From: CAYONP01 sp964405335
GTDB taxonomy: Bacteria > Armatimonadota > UBA10988
DNA: 32,411 nucleotides
NCBI GenBank assembly: GCA_964405335.1
Contig: CAYONP010000070.1
Span: 1-32,411, forward strand
Reading direction: 5' to 3'
In this document: one piece after another, positions 1 to 8,439 of the stretch
Numbering within the stretch: position 1 is the first letter of the stretch
How the letters are laid out: every line of letters begins with the position of its first letter
Position numbers and translations under genes: made by a program
The notes under the pieces: model-generated
The model's database searches: none
Told to the model about the DNA's origin: nothing
The model's input: the letters and a program-made list of their open reading frames with translations, nothing else

Positions 1-229
<229 letters not shown>

Positions 230-280
230 CCCTGAACCAAGGGCCAAGCCAACCGCGCGATATTGCCCGCTTCACAACTT

Positions 281-398
281 TCCCGGTGGCCACAGCGGTG
301 GGGCCACACCCCTTCCCATTCCGAACAGGGCAGTTAAGACCACCAGCGCCGATGGTACTATGGGGGCGACTCCATGGGAGAGTAGGTCGCCGCCGGGG
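281..398 (+). rRNA. 5S ribosomal RNA
   Basis: The sequence has the canonical 5S layout. The 5' strand cccggtggc (282-290) pairs with gccgccggg (389-397) to form helix I. The loop-A/helix-II and loop-B/C region contains ccacaccccttcccattccg followed by gaacagggcagttaag, and the E-loop/helix IV region contains tactatgggggcgactccat and gggagagtagg. The length is about 117 bases. It lies about 50 bases after the 23S end, the usual 23S-5S order. Confidence 0.96.
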
Positions 399-405
399 AG
401 ACCTT

Positions 406-434
406 CCGACGCCCTCTGTCACAGAGGGCGTCGG
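406..434 (+). terminator. rRNA operon terminator hairpin
   Basis: A perfect 14-base inverted repeat (ccgacgccctctgt at 406-419, acagagggcgtcgg at 421-434) starts eight bases after the 5S gene and is followed by catttgg. As RNA it would fold into a stem of about 13 bp with a tiny loop. The following T run is short, so intrinsic termination may be weak or helped by other factors. Being palindromic, it could also act on the convergent gene that ends at 541. Confidence 0.75.
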
Positions 435-540
435 CATTTGGGGCCTCTGCACGCGCGGTCGAGTTCGCGACGAGCGCGGGTGGAGCACGCCACTACTGGC
501 CCACGATCGGCAAGGGCGGCCAGCTGCTGGGAAGCGCGGT

Positions 541-3225
541 CTACGGTTCTGCAGTGAGCGAGAAGTCACTGAAGAACGCTTCGAACGCGCCTTCGCTGGG
601 TTCGTCCCGATTGATCACCACCAGACCCACGTTGACGGTGTCGGGTAACACGAGTTGCGTGATTGGTTCGAATGCCTGAGGCGCCGCCCTGCCACGGCCA
701 GTTGCGGCAGTGTATATAGCATCGCCGCGGCGACCGACCGTGAGCTGGACCTCACGCAGGGGCAGCGGCTTCTCTTGGCTGCGCACGCCGGCGCGACGCC
801 CGCCGTAGGTAGCCAGACTCACGGTGCCTCCCCCGGTGCTGGCCCTCAACAAGGTGAGCAAGGGTACGCGGTCGGTCGTCTCGATCACGATTCCCGCCCC
901 CACGCTCCGATGCCCGGGCCCGCCAAAACCGCTGCTGTGATCCTGCCAGTTGGCGCTTACCAAGGTTGTAAAGGACCAGTCACCAGCGACTGAACAAGTT
1001 AGCCGCGGCGCGTCTGTATTGTCCGTGCCGTACTCGTTGAGTCCTGGCACGAGAATGCTGAGACGATGTGCCCCAAATGAGTACCTAGCATCGTTCAACG
1101 GGTCCCACCACCGAGGCCGGCGAATGCCGTGCGCCTCGAATCGTGCACCATCGATGCGCTCGATGACACCTTCTGCTCGAGTCATGCCGATAATGTCCTC
1201 ACATGCTACATGGAGCGTTGATGCATCCGAGAGGATCGTGCCGTGCCACGGCGTCATGCCGACGTATTGGCCATCGACGAGCACTCGCGCCCTCTCCGGC
1301 CCTGCCTCCACGATGATGCGAGCGCCAGGGTCGAGCGTCGCCGACCACTCCCACTCCTCATCGCTGACCAGATTGGCCGAGCAAACCGCGTCCAAGTGGC
1401 CGGCCAGCCGGAGCACCACCGAGGCGCGTTGGCGCCCACTCGAGGTCGTTACCGGGTAGAGGCCACTGAAGGGCGTCGTGCCGACCAGATTGCCATCGAT
1501 GATCACCGCCGCGCCAAGCGGTTCGCTGGCGATGTGCAGCTTCGCCGGCCGAAGGGCCGGCAGGACGAGCACTCCGAGGTAGGTCTCCCTGCCCGAGGTG
1601 AGTCTCGCCGATACCTCGATCGCCTGATGTTCGGCAAGCGTCGCCCGAACACGCACGGACCGTTCGCGGCCGGGCGCCATGGGCACGACATGGCGAAGCG
1701 GTGTTTCGCCAAGCGCGCGGCCGTCGAGCTCGATCGTGGCGCCCGCGGGCTCGGTCTGAACCACGAGCTCGGCGGTCCCCTGCCGGACCACGTGCGCGCT
1801 ACCGAGCTCTGCTTCGGCCGGCAGAACGTGATAGGTGTCGCCACGTCGGACCGTCTTGAGCCGATAGCCGGCGAAGAGGATCTGCATGGCGCCGCGCAGC
1901 GAAACCTCGGTGAGATTGAGGCTGACCGATCGGCCGGCCACCGCATCATCGACGACGAGGTTCAGCCCAGCCTGCCGACCGAGCTCGGCCAGCAGCGCCC
2001 GAACCGATTGCGACTGCGCGTTGACGCTGACCATGGTGTCGAACAAGGGATCGCCGAGCGCGTCGCCCGTGTCGGCGGGAACTAGCATCGCGCGCAGCGG
2101 GACGAATGAGCCAGGCCGCAGGCCCAGGGATTGCCGGTGGGCCTGGTATCCGGCGCAGGTCAGGATGACTTCGTACTCTCCGGCAGCCAGTTGCACGGTC
2201 GCCGGCGTCAGGCCGTGGCCCTCACCGTTGATGGTGATGGCCGCACCCGATGGGACGGTGTCGACGAAGATCGCCGCGGGTTCGGCGGATGAGTCGATAC
2301 CCGGCGGGAACTGCGCGAGCAGCACGGTTGCGCCGCCGGTGCTGGTCCGATCGACCCACGGGACTTGCCGGCGCTGGCGTTCGCGCTGCGCCGCGGCCGG
2401 CACGGACTGCGCCAAGTACGCCTCCAGGCTGTTCAGCGTCAACTGACCGTCAGGCTGCGCGGCTGCACCGCGCAAGCCATGAACGAGAAAGTAGCTGAAG
2501 AACCCCTGCTCTTGCGCGGGCCACTCATAGCTCCGCTCGCCACGTTGCGTGGCAAAGAAGACGGCCGTGACCGCGTGGTTGTCAAGCACGGCTGCGGGAC
2601 CGGCACCCAGTCGCGGTCGCAGGCCGCGTACGAACGCATCGCTGAGTGGGTTGTCACCGCCCGCGCCGCGCACTCCAGCTCGCGGGTCGTCGCGGCAAGC
2701 GTCGAGGAACATGAGCTTGTGCCGCGCCGGCAGTCCGTCGACCAAGCCCCGTAGGTCGGTTAGGCGCAAAGCCGAGCGTTCCACCGCGGTGGCGGTCCGG
2801 ATGTCCGCATCCTCGGTCAGCAGGTAGACCTCGCCGCCGACTTCCAGCCCATGCCCCGCGAAGAAGAACAGCAGCAGATCCGCGTCCGCCATCTCACGGT
2901 GTAGCGCTTCGAGCTGGACCAGGATGTTCGTCTGCCTGGGCTGAAGACGCTCAGTGTCGGCGTCATGGGTCATCAGCAACACGTCATTGGTCGCGAACCC
3001 GAGCTCGCCGACCTCCCGCAGCGCCTTCGCCACGGCGCGGGCGTCATTGCCTGCGAAGGAAAGGTCGGCGATCTCCGCGGATTGGTAGTCGTCGATGCCG
3101 ACGACTACCGCGAACCGACGGCCCGCCTGACCCGACACGGCCGAGCACGCCAGCAGCCCAACCAGTATGCCGATGCAGAACTTGCTGCCCGACTGTGCGC
3201 ACGGCACCCGCCGCGGACGATACAC
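541..3225 (-). CDS. Caspase-like (C14) lipoprotein with PEGA and STN domains
   Basis: GTG at 3225 is the chosen start because gggagg lies six bases upstream; the longer in-frame ATG at 3333 lacks this. The product is 894 aa. It has a signal sequence with a lipobox-like GLLAC (Cys27), so it is probably envelope anchored. Residues 38-300 are a caspase/metacaspase-like domain with the His-Cys dyad in FAGHG (His125) and FLDACRDD (Cys177). A PEGA domain follows at 318-382, then an STN domain as in secretins and TonB receptors (about 396-470). Three more PEGA-type repeats cover about 486-690, and a concanavalin-like beta domain (about 700-894) ends the protein. Caspase-PEGA fusions are known; an STN domain between PEGA repeats is unusual. 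The 3' half looks lower in GC than its neighbours. Substrate and trigger are unknown. Confidence 0.88.
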   Translation of the reverse strand: MYRPRRVPCAQSGSKFCIGILVGLLACSAVSGQAGRRFAVVVGIDDYQSAEIADLSFAGNDARAVAKALREVGELGFATNDVLLMTHDADTERLQPRQTNILVQLEALHREMADADLLLFFFAGHGLEVGGEVYLLTEDADIRTATAVERSALRLTDLRGLVDGLPARHKLMFLDACRDDPRAGVRGAGGDNPLSDAFVRGLRPRLGAGPAAVLDNHAVTAVFFATQRGERSYEWPAQEQGFFSYFLVHGLRGAAAQPDGQLTLNSLEAYLAQSVPAAAQRERQRRQVPWVDRTSTGGATVLLAQFPPGIDSSAEPAAIFVDTVPSGAAITINGEGHGLTPATVQLAAGEYEVILTCAGYQAHRQSLGLRPGSFVPLRAMLVPADTGDALGDPLFDTMVSVNAQSQSVRALLAELGRQAGLNLVVDDAVAGRSVSLNLTEVSLRGAMQILFAGYRLKTVRRGDTYHVLPAEAELGSAHVVRQGTAELVVQTEPAGATIELDGRALGETPLRHVVPMAPGRERSVRVRATLAEHQAIEVSARLTSGRETYLGVLVLPALRPAKLHIASEPLGAAVIIDGNLVGTTPFSGLYPVTTSSGRQRASVVLRLAGHLDAVCSANLVSDEEWEWSATLDPGARIIVEAGPERARVLVDGQYVGMTPWHGTILSDASTLHVACEDIIGMTRAEGVIERIDGARFEAHGIRRPRWWDPLNDARYSFGAHRLSILVPGLNEYGTDNTDAPRLTCSVAGDWSFTTLVSANWQDHSSGFGGPGHRSVGAGIVIETTDRVPLLTLLRASTGGGTVSLATYGGRRAGVRSQEKPLPLREVQLTVGRRGDAIYTAATGRGRAAPQAFEPITQLVLPDTVNVGLVVINRDEPSEGAFEAFFSDFSLTAEP

Positions 3226-3329
3226 GTCACACCTCCCGGGATTCGAGTTCGCGCGTCGGCGAGTCGCTGCAACGCCGTTCTTCCACTCCACGGAGCATGT
3301 ACCAGGCCGTTGCCCCACCTCCTCCCCCC

Positions 3330-4034
3330 TCACCCCAGTTCATAATCCACCGCCCCCAACCGCCCCCGACCCTCGGCCGCCGTCTCCTCGGGTAGCCGGT
3401 CGAGCAGCGCCAGGCAGAGCTGAATCCAGGTGCGCTGCCAATAGGCGCGGGGCACCTTGTCGGCCAGGCGACGCACCTGGGGACCGTCGGGGTCGGGTAG
3501 GATGGTCAGCTCGCGGCCGGCCAGGGCCGCCGACAGCTCGGCCACCTTGGCATAACGACCGTGACAGAAGGCGACCAGGTGTTGCCAGGCCCGGCCGTGA
3601 CGATCGAAATAGGCCGCCAGGCGCTCGGCCAGCAGCGGCCGCGCCGCGGCATAGGCCGAGTCGCTCATCTGCTTCACGCCAGGCGCGCGGAGCGAGGCCG
3701 GCGGCTCGGCCTCCAGTTCGTACGGCACCGGGCCGAGATGGCTGGCCAGGACCACCACATGCACCGGGCAGCGCGCGAAGTCGACCGCCGGGTCGACGCC
3801 CGTGGCGAGCCGGACCGCCCGGCGCAGCGGCGCGTGGCTCGGCGACTTGGAGAACGGCCGCCGCACCGAGCACTGCAGCACCAGGCCGATCGACTGGCCC
3901 GCCGGCGGCCGGTACTGCTCGACCATGAACCGACACCAGGCCTCGGCGGCGGCGCCGCGCAGGCCCGGCTCGCTGACCTGCCCCACCGCCTGCCGCAGCT
4001 CTGCGCGGAGCGCTTCCGGGTTGCGTTCAGCCAC
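3330..4034 (-). CDS. Archaeosine synthase (ArcS) core-like protein, DUF5591 family
   Basis: This 234-aa protein starts at GTG 4034, overlapping the stop of the upstream gene by eight bases. Residues 55-67 read CSVRRPFSKSPSH. This fits the archaeal ArcS signature Cys-x3-Lys-Pro-Tyr-x2-Ser-x2-His with conservative Lys-to-Arg and Tyr-to-Phe changes. The HLGPVPYELE segment (99-108) corresponds to the SPLGVVPRELE-type motif of that family. ArcS acts on preQ0-modified tRNA in archaea (family knowledge). This protein is only the core domain, with no PUA or TGT-like part visible, and it is in a bacterium, so its substrate is uncertain. Translational coupling to the upstream gene suggests a shared task. 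I am fairly confident of the fold and not of the reaction. Confidence 0.7.
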   Translation of the reverse strand: MAERNPEALRAELRQAVGQVSEPGLRGAAAEAWCRFMVEQYRPPAGQSIGLVLQCSVRRPFSKSPSHAPLRRAVRLATGVDPAVDFARCPVHVVVLASHLGPVPYELEAEPPASLRAPGVKQMSDSAYAAARPLLAERLAAYFDRHGRAWQHLVAFCHGRYAKVAELSAALAGRELTILPDPDGPQVRRLADKVPRAYWQRTWIQLCLALLDRLPEETAAEGRGRLGAVDYELG

Positions 4035-4569
4035 CCGCCGCCGCCTGCCCGGCCAGCCGCCGGATCCGCTCCAGGTCCAACTCCCCTTTCTGCCCCCAGC
4101 CCGCCTGGCCGCGGGCAATCTGGGGGCGGAACTGCTCGTACAGGCCGTAGGCGCACTCGGCCAGTTGCTCGGGCGTGAAGCGGCCGGCCAGCTCCTCCAT
4201 CGCCGCGCGGACCGCCGCGAGCTGCGCACCGAACTTGCTCTGCAGATAGGCCTCGACCTTGTCCGGCTCGACCGGCTGGTCTTTGACCACGCCGCGCACG
4301 CCGGCCCCGGTCTGCTTGGCCGGCACGGCGCGGCCGCAGAGGGTGACCCAGAACTCCTCGCCCAGGCCGGTCTTCTGCGGTTCGCCGCCGCCGCGCGCCG
4401 CCGGCTGCTCGAACAGCCCAATCGCCCGCCCCTTGGCCTGTGCGTTGAGCCCCGCGGCGACCTTGGCCAGGCTCAGCGCCGCGCCGCGGTCGTGGCCCTG
4501 TCGCTCGGCACAGACCGCGGCCCAGAGCGTGAACACCGGCGCACGGTTGATCAGAATGGTCTCGCCCAT
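4027..4569 (-). CDS. Conserved protein of unknown function, coupled to ArcS-like gene
   Basis: This 180-aa, soluble, mostly helical-looking protein starts at ATG 4569. Its N-terminus (TLWAAVCAERQGHDR, then SLAKVAAGLNAQAKG) and C-terminus (GQAGWGQKGELDLERIRRL) look like a conserved uncharacterised bacterial family, but I cannot name it. There is no signal peptide, membrane segment or obvious catalytic motif. Its stop overlaps the GTG start of the ArcS-like gene by eight bases, so the two are probably translated together. It is divergent from the GH127 gene, with 111 bases between the starts. I found no convincing promoter there, only an isolated TAGAAT on the minus strand at 4592-4587. Confidence 0.75.
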   Translation of the reverse strand: MGETILINRAPVFTLWAAVCAERQGHDRGAALSLAKVAAGLNAQAKGRAIGLFEQPAARGGGEPQKTGLGEEFWVTLCGRAVPAKQTGAGVRGVVKDQPVEPDKVEAYLQSKFGAQLAAVRAAMEELAGRFTPEQLAECAYGLYEQFRPQIARGQAGWGQKGELDLERIRRLAGQAAAGG

Positions 4570-4680
4570 GCTGCACCCCGAGTGCGATTCTACCCGCGCG
4601 ACGCGGTCCCTGCCGGTGGGCGAAAAGATGTTTGCGAAAGAGTCCGGCGGCGCAGCGCGAATGGGCCGGCGGAGACGGGC

Positions 4681-6897
4681 ATGTGGCTGGGCGCGGGACT
4701 CTGCGTGTTGGCCGTTGGCGCGCCGGTGACCGACCTGCTGCCGCCGGCGGCGGGCGGGTCGGTGCGGCTGGGCGGGCTGGTCGGCGAGCGGGTTGCGATG
4801 ACCGCCGAGCGGCGGCTGCTCGAGATGGACGAGGCGGCGCTGCTGGCCGGCTTCCGCAGCCGGCCGGGGAACCACCCGTGGACCGGCGAGCACGTCGGCA
4901 AGTTCCTCCACGCGGCGACCATGGCCTGGGTCAATACGGGCGATCCGCGGCTGCTCGAGAAGATCGACCGGGTCACCGCCGAGCTGATTGGCTGCCAATT
5001 GCCCGACGGCTATCTGGGCACCTATACTGCCGACGAGTACTGGACCTCATGGGATGTCTGGGTGCACAAGTACTGCCTCTACGGTCTGCTGACCGTGGCC
5101 GAGCAGACAGGCAACGGCGCGGCGCTCGAAGCGGCGCAGAAGATTGGCAACCTGCTCTGCGAGACGTTCGGCGAGGGCGAGGGTCGGCGCGACATCATCG
5201 CCAGCGGCACGCACGTCGGCATGGCGGCGACCAGCGTGATGGAGCCGATGATGCTGCTCTACCGCGCAACCGGCTCGCCGCGCTACCTCGAGTTCTGCGA
5301 GTACCTGGTGCGCAGTTGGGACCAGCCGCACGGGCCCCAGGTGCTGACCAGCCTGCTCGACCACGGCAAGGTCAACCGCACGGCCAACGGCAAGGCTTAT
5401 GAGATGATGAGCAACCTGGTCGGCCTGTGCGAGTTGTACCGCGCGACGGGCAACGTCGACTACCTGACCGCCTGCATCCGCGCCTGGGACGACATCGCGG
5501 CGAACCAGTGCTATGTCACCGGCGGCACCAGCCTGGGCGAGCATTTCCAGGCCGACGGCCACCTGCCCAACCGCGGCAACGTCAGCGAGAACTGCGCGCA
5601 GGTGACCTGGGAGCAACTCACCGCCCAGCTCCTCCGTCTCACCGGCGAGGCGAAGTATGCCGAGCTGCTCGAGACTCTGGTCTACAACCACCTGCTCGGC
5701 TCGCAGCAGCCCGCGCTCGAGGGCATCTGCTACTTCACCCCGCTCGAGGGGCAGAAGCCGTTCGGCGGCGAGATCAACTGCTGCACCTCGAGCAACCCGC
5801 GCGGCGTCGAGCTGATCCCCAGCTTCGCCTGGTCGCAACGGCGAAACACCGTCACCGCCCTGCTCCACGCGCCGGGCGAGTTCCGCTTCGACCTCGACGG
5901 CACGCCGGTCACGGTGCGGCAGTCGAGCGACTATCCGAACGAGCCGAACCTCGAATACCGGGTCGACTCACCGCGGCCGGTGACCATCCGCCTGCGCGTA
6001 CGGAAGCCGGCCTGGTGCCGCCAGTACGGGGTGATGATCGATAACCGGCCGCCGGACGCGCTGCCGGTGGGCGAGTTCGTCGAGGTCGAGCTGACCACCG
6101 GCCAGCGGTTGGTGGTCATGTTGCCCATGCCGGTCGAGCGGATTGCCGGCACGACCACCAATCTCGGCGCGCTGGCGGTGCGGCGCGGGCCGTTGGTCTA
6201 CGCCTGCGACGAGGCCGACAACCCGGGCCTGCGCGTCGGTATGCTCGGCCTCGACGGTGACGAGCCGATCGAGCCTGACGGCGAGCTGCTCGTCGCTGTG
6301 CCGGTCGCCCCGGCCCGCGCGCCGCTGCCCGCGGGCGCGCGGCTGCGCCTGCGGCCGTTTCACTCCGCCGGTGCAAGCGGCAGCCGTTACCGTGTCTGGC
6401 TGCCGCGCCCGGAGACCGTCGCCGCGCTGCGCTTCAACGAGCTGATGTTCGGCACCGAGAGCTGGAGCCGCGAGGGCAACGTCGGCGGCTCGATCAACGA
6501 CGGCGACCCGGCCAGTTGGCGGGTCACCTTCGACGGCACGCGGCAGGCCGAAGACTGGTACGCGGTCACGCTCGATACGCCGGTGACCATCGCCCGCGCA
6601 GTTTATGCCCACGGTATGCACTACCACGATGGCGGCTGGTTCGACGCGACGGCGGGCAGGCCGCGGATCGAGGTCAAGCGCAACGCCGACGCGACGTGGG
6701 AGACCATCGCCACGCTGGACAGCTACCCCGCCACGACCACGACCGACCGCGCCGGCCTCGCGCCCGGACAGTCGTTCGAGGTGCGCTTCGCCCCGCTGGC
6801 GGTGATCGCGGTGCGGGTCGTCGGCGTCGGCGCGAGTGGCGACAGCCCGGCGCAGTGCTTCTCAAGCTGCGCCGAGCTGCAGGCGTATGCGGAGTGA
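4681..6897 (+). CDS. GH127 family glycosidase (beta-L-arabinofuranosidase-like)
   Basis: ATG 4681 is preferred because GGAG lies six bases upstream; the open frame extends much further without a ribosome site. The product is 738 aa. The body is a GH127/DUF1680 alpha/alpha-barrel. The zinc and catalytic residues of this family are recognisable: Glu287 in GEHF, Glu303 and Cys305 in SENC, and Cys367-Cys368 in GGEINCC. Their spacing matches the bifidobacterial enzyme HypBA1 closely between Glu287 and Cys305. The C-terminal stretch (about 590-738) resembles a discoidin-like carbohydrate-binding module. A short hydrophobic N-terminus (MWLGAGLCVLAVGAP) may be a weak signal peptide. The family usually removes beta-L-arabinofuranose, but GH127 relatives vary, so the sugar is not certain. 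Confidence 0.9.
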   Translation: MWLGAGLCVLAVGAPVTDLLPPAAGGSVRLGGLVGERVAMTAERRLLEMDEAALLAGFRSRPGNHPWTGEHVGKFLHAATMAWVNTGDPRLLEKIDRVTAELIGCQLPDGYLGTYTADEYWTSWDVWVHKYCLYGLLTVAEQTGNGAALEAAQKIGNLLCETFGEGEGRRDIIASGTHVGMAATSVMEPMMLLYRATGSPRYLEFCEYLVRSWDQPHGPQVLTSLLDHGKVNRTANGKAYEMMSNLVGLCELYRATGNVDYLTACIRAWDDIAANQCYVTGGTSLGEHFQADGHLPNRGNVSENCAQVTWEQLTAQLLRLTGEAKYAELLETLVYNHLLGSQQPALEGICYFTPLEGQKPFGGEINCCTSSNPRGVELIPSFAWSQRRNTVTALLHAPGEFRFDLDGTPVTVRQSSDYPNEPNLEYRVDSPRPVTIRLRVRKPAWCRQYGVMIDNRPPDALPVGEFVEVELTTGQRLVVMLPMPVERIAGTTTNLGALAVRRGPLVYACDEADNPGLRVGMLGLDGDEPIEPDGELLVAVPVAPARAPLPAGARLRLRPFHSAGASGSRYRVWLPRPETVAALRFNELMFGTESWSREGNVGGSINDGDPASWRVTFDGTRQAEDWYAVTLDTPVTIARAVYAHGMHYHDGGWFDATAGRPRIEVKRNADATWETIATLDSYPATTTTDRAGLAPGQSFEVRFAPLAVIAVRVVGVGASGDSPAQCFSSCAELQAYAE

Positions 6898-6905
6898 AGC
6901 CGACG

Positions 6906-7292
6906 GTAGGGCGCGCCGTGCGCGCCGCGCACGCCGTTTGACACGGTGGTGCGACGGCCATGTCGCGCAGGGCGCGACCTACCAGGCCGACGGTAGGGCG
7001 CGCCGTGCGCGCCGCAGCCCAGGCGACACGCGTATGCTGGCCATGTCGCGCAGGGCGCGACCNNNNNNNNNNNNNNNNNNNNNNNNNNNNNNNNNNNNNN
7101 NNNNNNNNNNNNNNNNNNNNNNNNNNNNNNNNNNNNNNNNNNNNNNNNNNNNNNNNNNNNNNGTCGCGCAGGGCGCGACCTACCACGCCGACGGTAGGGC
7201 GCGCCGTGCGCGCCGCAGCCCAGGCGACACGCGTGTGTTGGCCATGTCGCGCAGGGCGCGACCTACCACGCAGACGGTCGGGCGCGCCACTA
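6906..7292. repeat. REP/BIME-like tandem array (element 1)
   Basis: Units of 73-77 bases start with GTAGG and end with CCTAC. Each contains two perfect short hairpins: ggcgcgc-cgt-gcgcgcc near the left foot and gtcgcgc-agg-gcgcgac near the right foot. Unit 1 is 6906-6982, unit 2 begins at 6993 and runs into the gap, a right half is at 7163-7183, unit 4 is 7194-7266, and a degenerate copy follows from 7277. Units repeat every 83-87 bases. The array fills the space between two convergent genes, and the degenerate last copy contains the stop codon of the dehydrogenase gene. The GTAG foot plus hairpin, paired in inverted orientation, is the REP/BIME pattern. Confidence 0.8.
7063..7162. other. Assembly gap (100 N) inside repeat array
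   Basis: Exactly 100 N sit between two copies of the same repeat half, a conventional placeholder for a gap of unknown size. The real number of repeat units is therefore unknown. Confidence 0.95.
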
Positions 7293-8339
7293 TCCCGCGT
7301 CATTCCCGAACTCGACCACCGCCTTGACCACCCCATCGCTCCGCGCGGCGGCGAGGGCGAAGGCGCGGGCCGAGTCTTCGATCGCGAACCGGTGCGTGGC
7401 CAGGGCGTCGAGCTGCACCATGCCGCGCTCGGCCAGGCGGATGGCCCGCGGGTAGACGTGCTTCATTCGCCGGGCAAACTTGATGGTCAACCCCTTGCGC
7501 CGCGCCGTGGCGTGGCTGAGGCAGAAGGCGTCGGCGTCGGGGATGCCGCAGAGCACCACCCGGCCGCCGATCTTGACCAGCTCGCAGCACTGGCCGGGGG
7601 TCTCGTTCGAGGTCGCGCAATCGAACGCCGCATCGACGCCGCGACCGTCGGTGACACTCAGCACGGCGGCCACCGGATCGGTGCCGGTCGCGTCGATCAC
7701 ATGGTCGGCGCCGAGTGACAGCGCGACGTTGAGCCGATGCTCGATCAGGTCGGCGACAAAGATCGGCGAGGCGCCGGCGCAGCGGGCCACCTGGAGCGTC
7801 ATCAGCCCGACCGTGCCGCTGCCCAGGATGGCCACCGACTGGCCGGGGTGGATGTGGCTCAGGTCGACCGCGTGGAGGCCGACGCCGAGCGTCTCGCACA
7901 GGGCACCGTCGATGGCGGTCAGGTCGTCGGGCAGCGGGTGAAGGCACTCGGCGGGGTGGATCAGCCGCTCGCGCAGCGCGCCGTCGACCGGCGGCGAGCC
8001 GAAGAAGGCGACGTTCGGGCAGAGGTTCGGGTGGCCGGCGGCGCACCACTCGCAGTAGCCGCACGGCACCGCCGGGTCGATCGCCACGCGCTGCCCGCGG
8101 CGCAGGTGGGTCACGTTGTCGCCCACCGAGACCACCACCCCGGCCGGTTCGTGGCCCATGATCAGCGGGTGCAGGATGCGTGCGTCGCCGATGCCGCCCT
8201 GCTCCCAATAGTGGATGTCCGAGCCGCAGATGCCGACCGCGGTGACCTCGACCAGCGCCTCGCCGGGCCCCGGTCCCGGCGGATCGGGCAACTCGTCGAT
8301 GCGCAGGTCGTGCGGACCGTGCAACCGTGCCGCCTTCAT
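7290..8339 (-). CDS. Zinc-dependent medium-chain alcohol/polyol dehydrogenase
   Basis: This 349-aa protein starts at ATG 8339, with GGAG six bases upstream. It is a GroES-like zinc dehydrogenase of the sorbitol/L-idonate/threonine dehydrogenase type. Catalytic zinc ligands are Cys38 (GICGSD) and His63-Glu64 (GHEPAG). Structural zinc cysteines are 93, 96, 99 and 107 (PCGYCEWC...C). The Rossmann fingerprint GSGTVG follows the hinge, so NAD(P) oxidation of a sugar or polyol hydroxyl is expected in the cytoplasm. It converges on the GH127 gene across the repeat array, and its TAG stop lies in the last degenerate repeat unit. The exact substrate cannot be read from the sequence. Confidence 0.92.
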   Translation of the reverse strand: MKAARLHGPHDLRIDELPDPPGPGPGEALVEVTAVGICGSDIHYWEQGGIGDARILHPLIMGHEPAGVVVSVGDNVTHLRRGQRVAIDPAVPCGYCEWCAAGHPNLCPNVAFFGSPPVDGALRERLIHPAECLHPLPDDLTAIDGALCETLGVGLHAVDLSHIHPGQSVAILGSGTVGLMTLQVARCAGASPIFVADLIEHRLNVALSLGADHVIDATGTDPVAAVLSVTDGRGVDAAFDCATSNETPGQCCELVKIGGRVVLCGIPDADAFCLSHATARRKGLTIKFARRMKHVYPRAIRLAERGMVQLDALATHRFAIEDSARAFALAAARSDGVVKAVVEFGNDAG

Positions 8340-8439
8340 GGTCTGCTCCGCACCTCAGTCGATCGAATCGAAGTTGCGGCGCGGATTCCTTCAGGCACGG
8401 CGACACAGCAGCGCAACGTTTGGGCCGGAGCGCTGGGCG

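Noticed and set aside
435..540. tRNA gene after the 5S gene
   Set aside because: No T-loop or acceptor pairing found; the stretch holds no recognisable feature.
3226..3333. Longer N-terminus for the caspase-like protein from ATG 3333
   Set aside because: The extension puts 36 charged residues before the signal sequence, while GTG 3225 has an ideal ribosome site.
4587..4592. Minus-strand TAGAAT as -10 box for the gene at 4569
   Set aside because: No acceptable -35 at 16-18 bases and an implied leader of only about 11 bases.
6898..7289. Protein-coding frames through repeat array 1
   Set aside because: The frames consist of translated repeat units and N placeholders, with no ribosome site.
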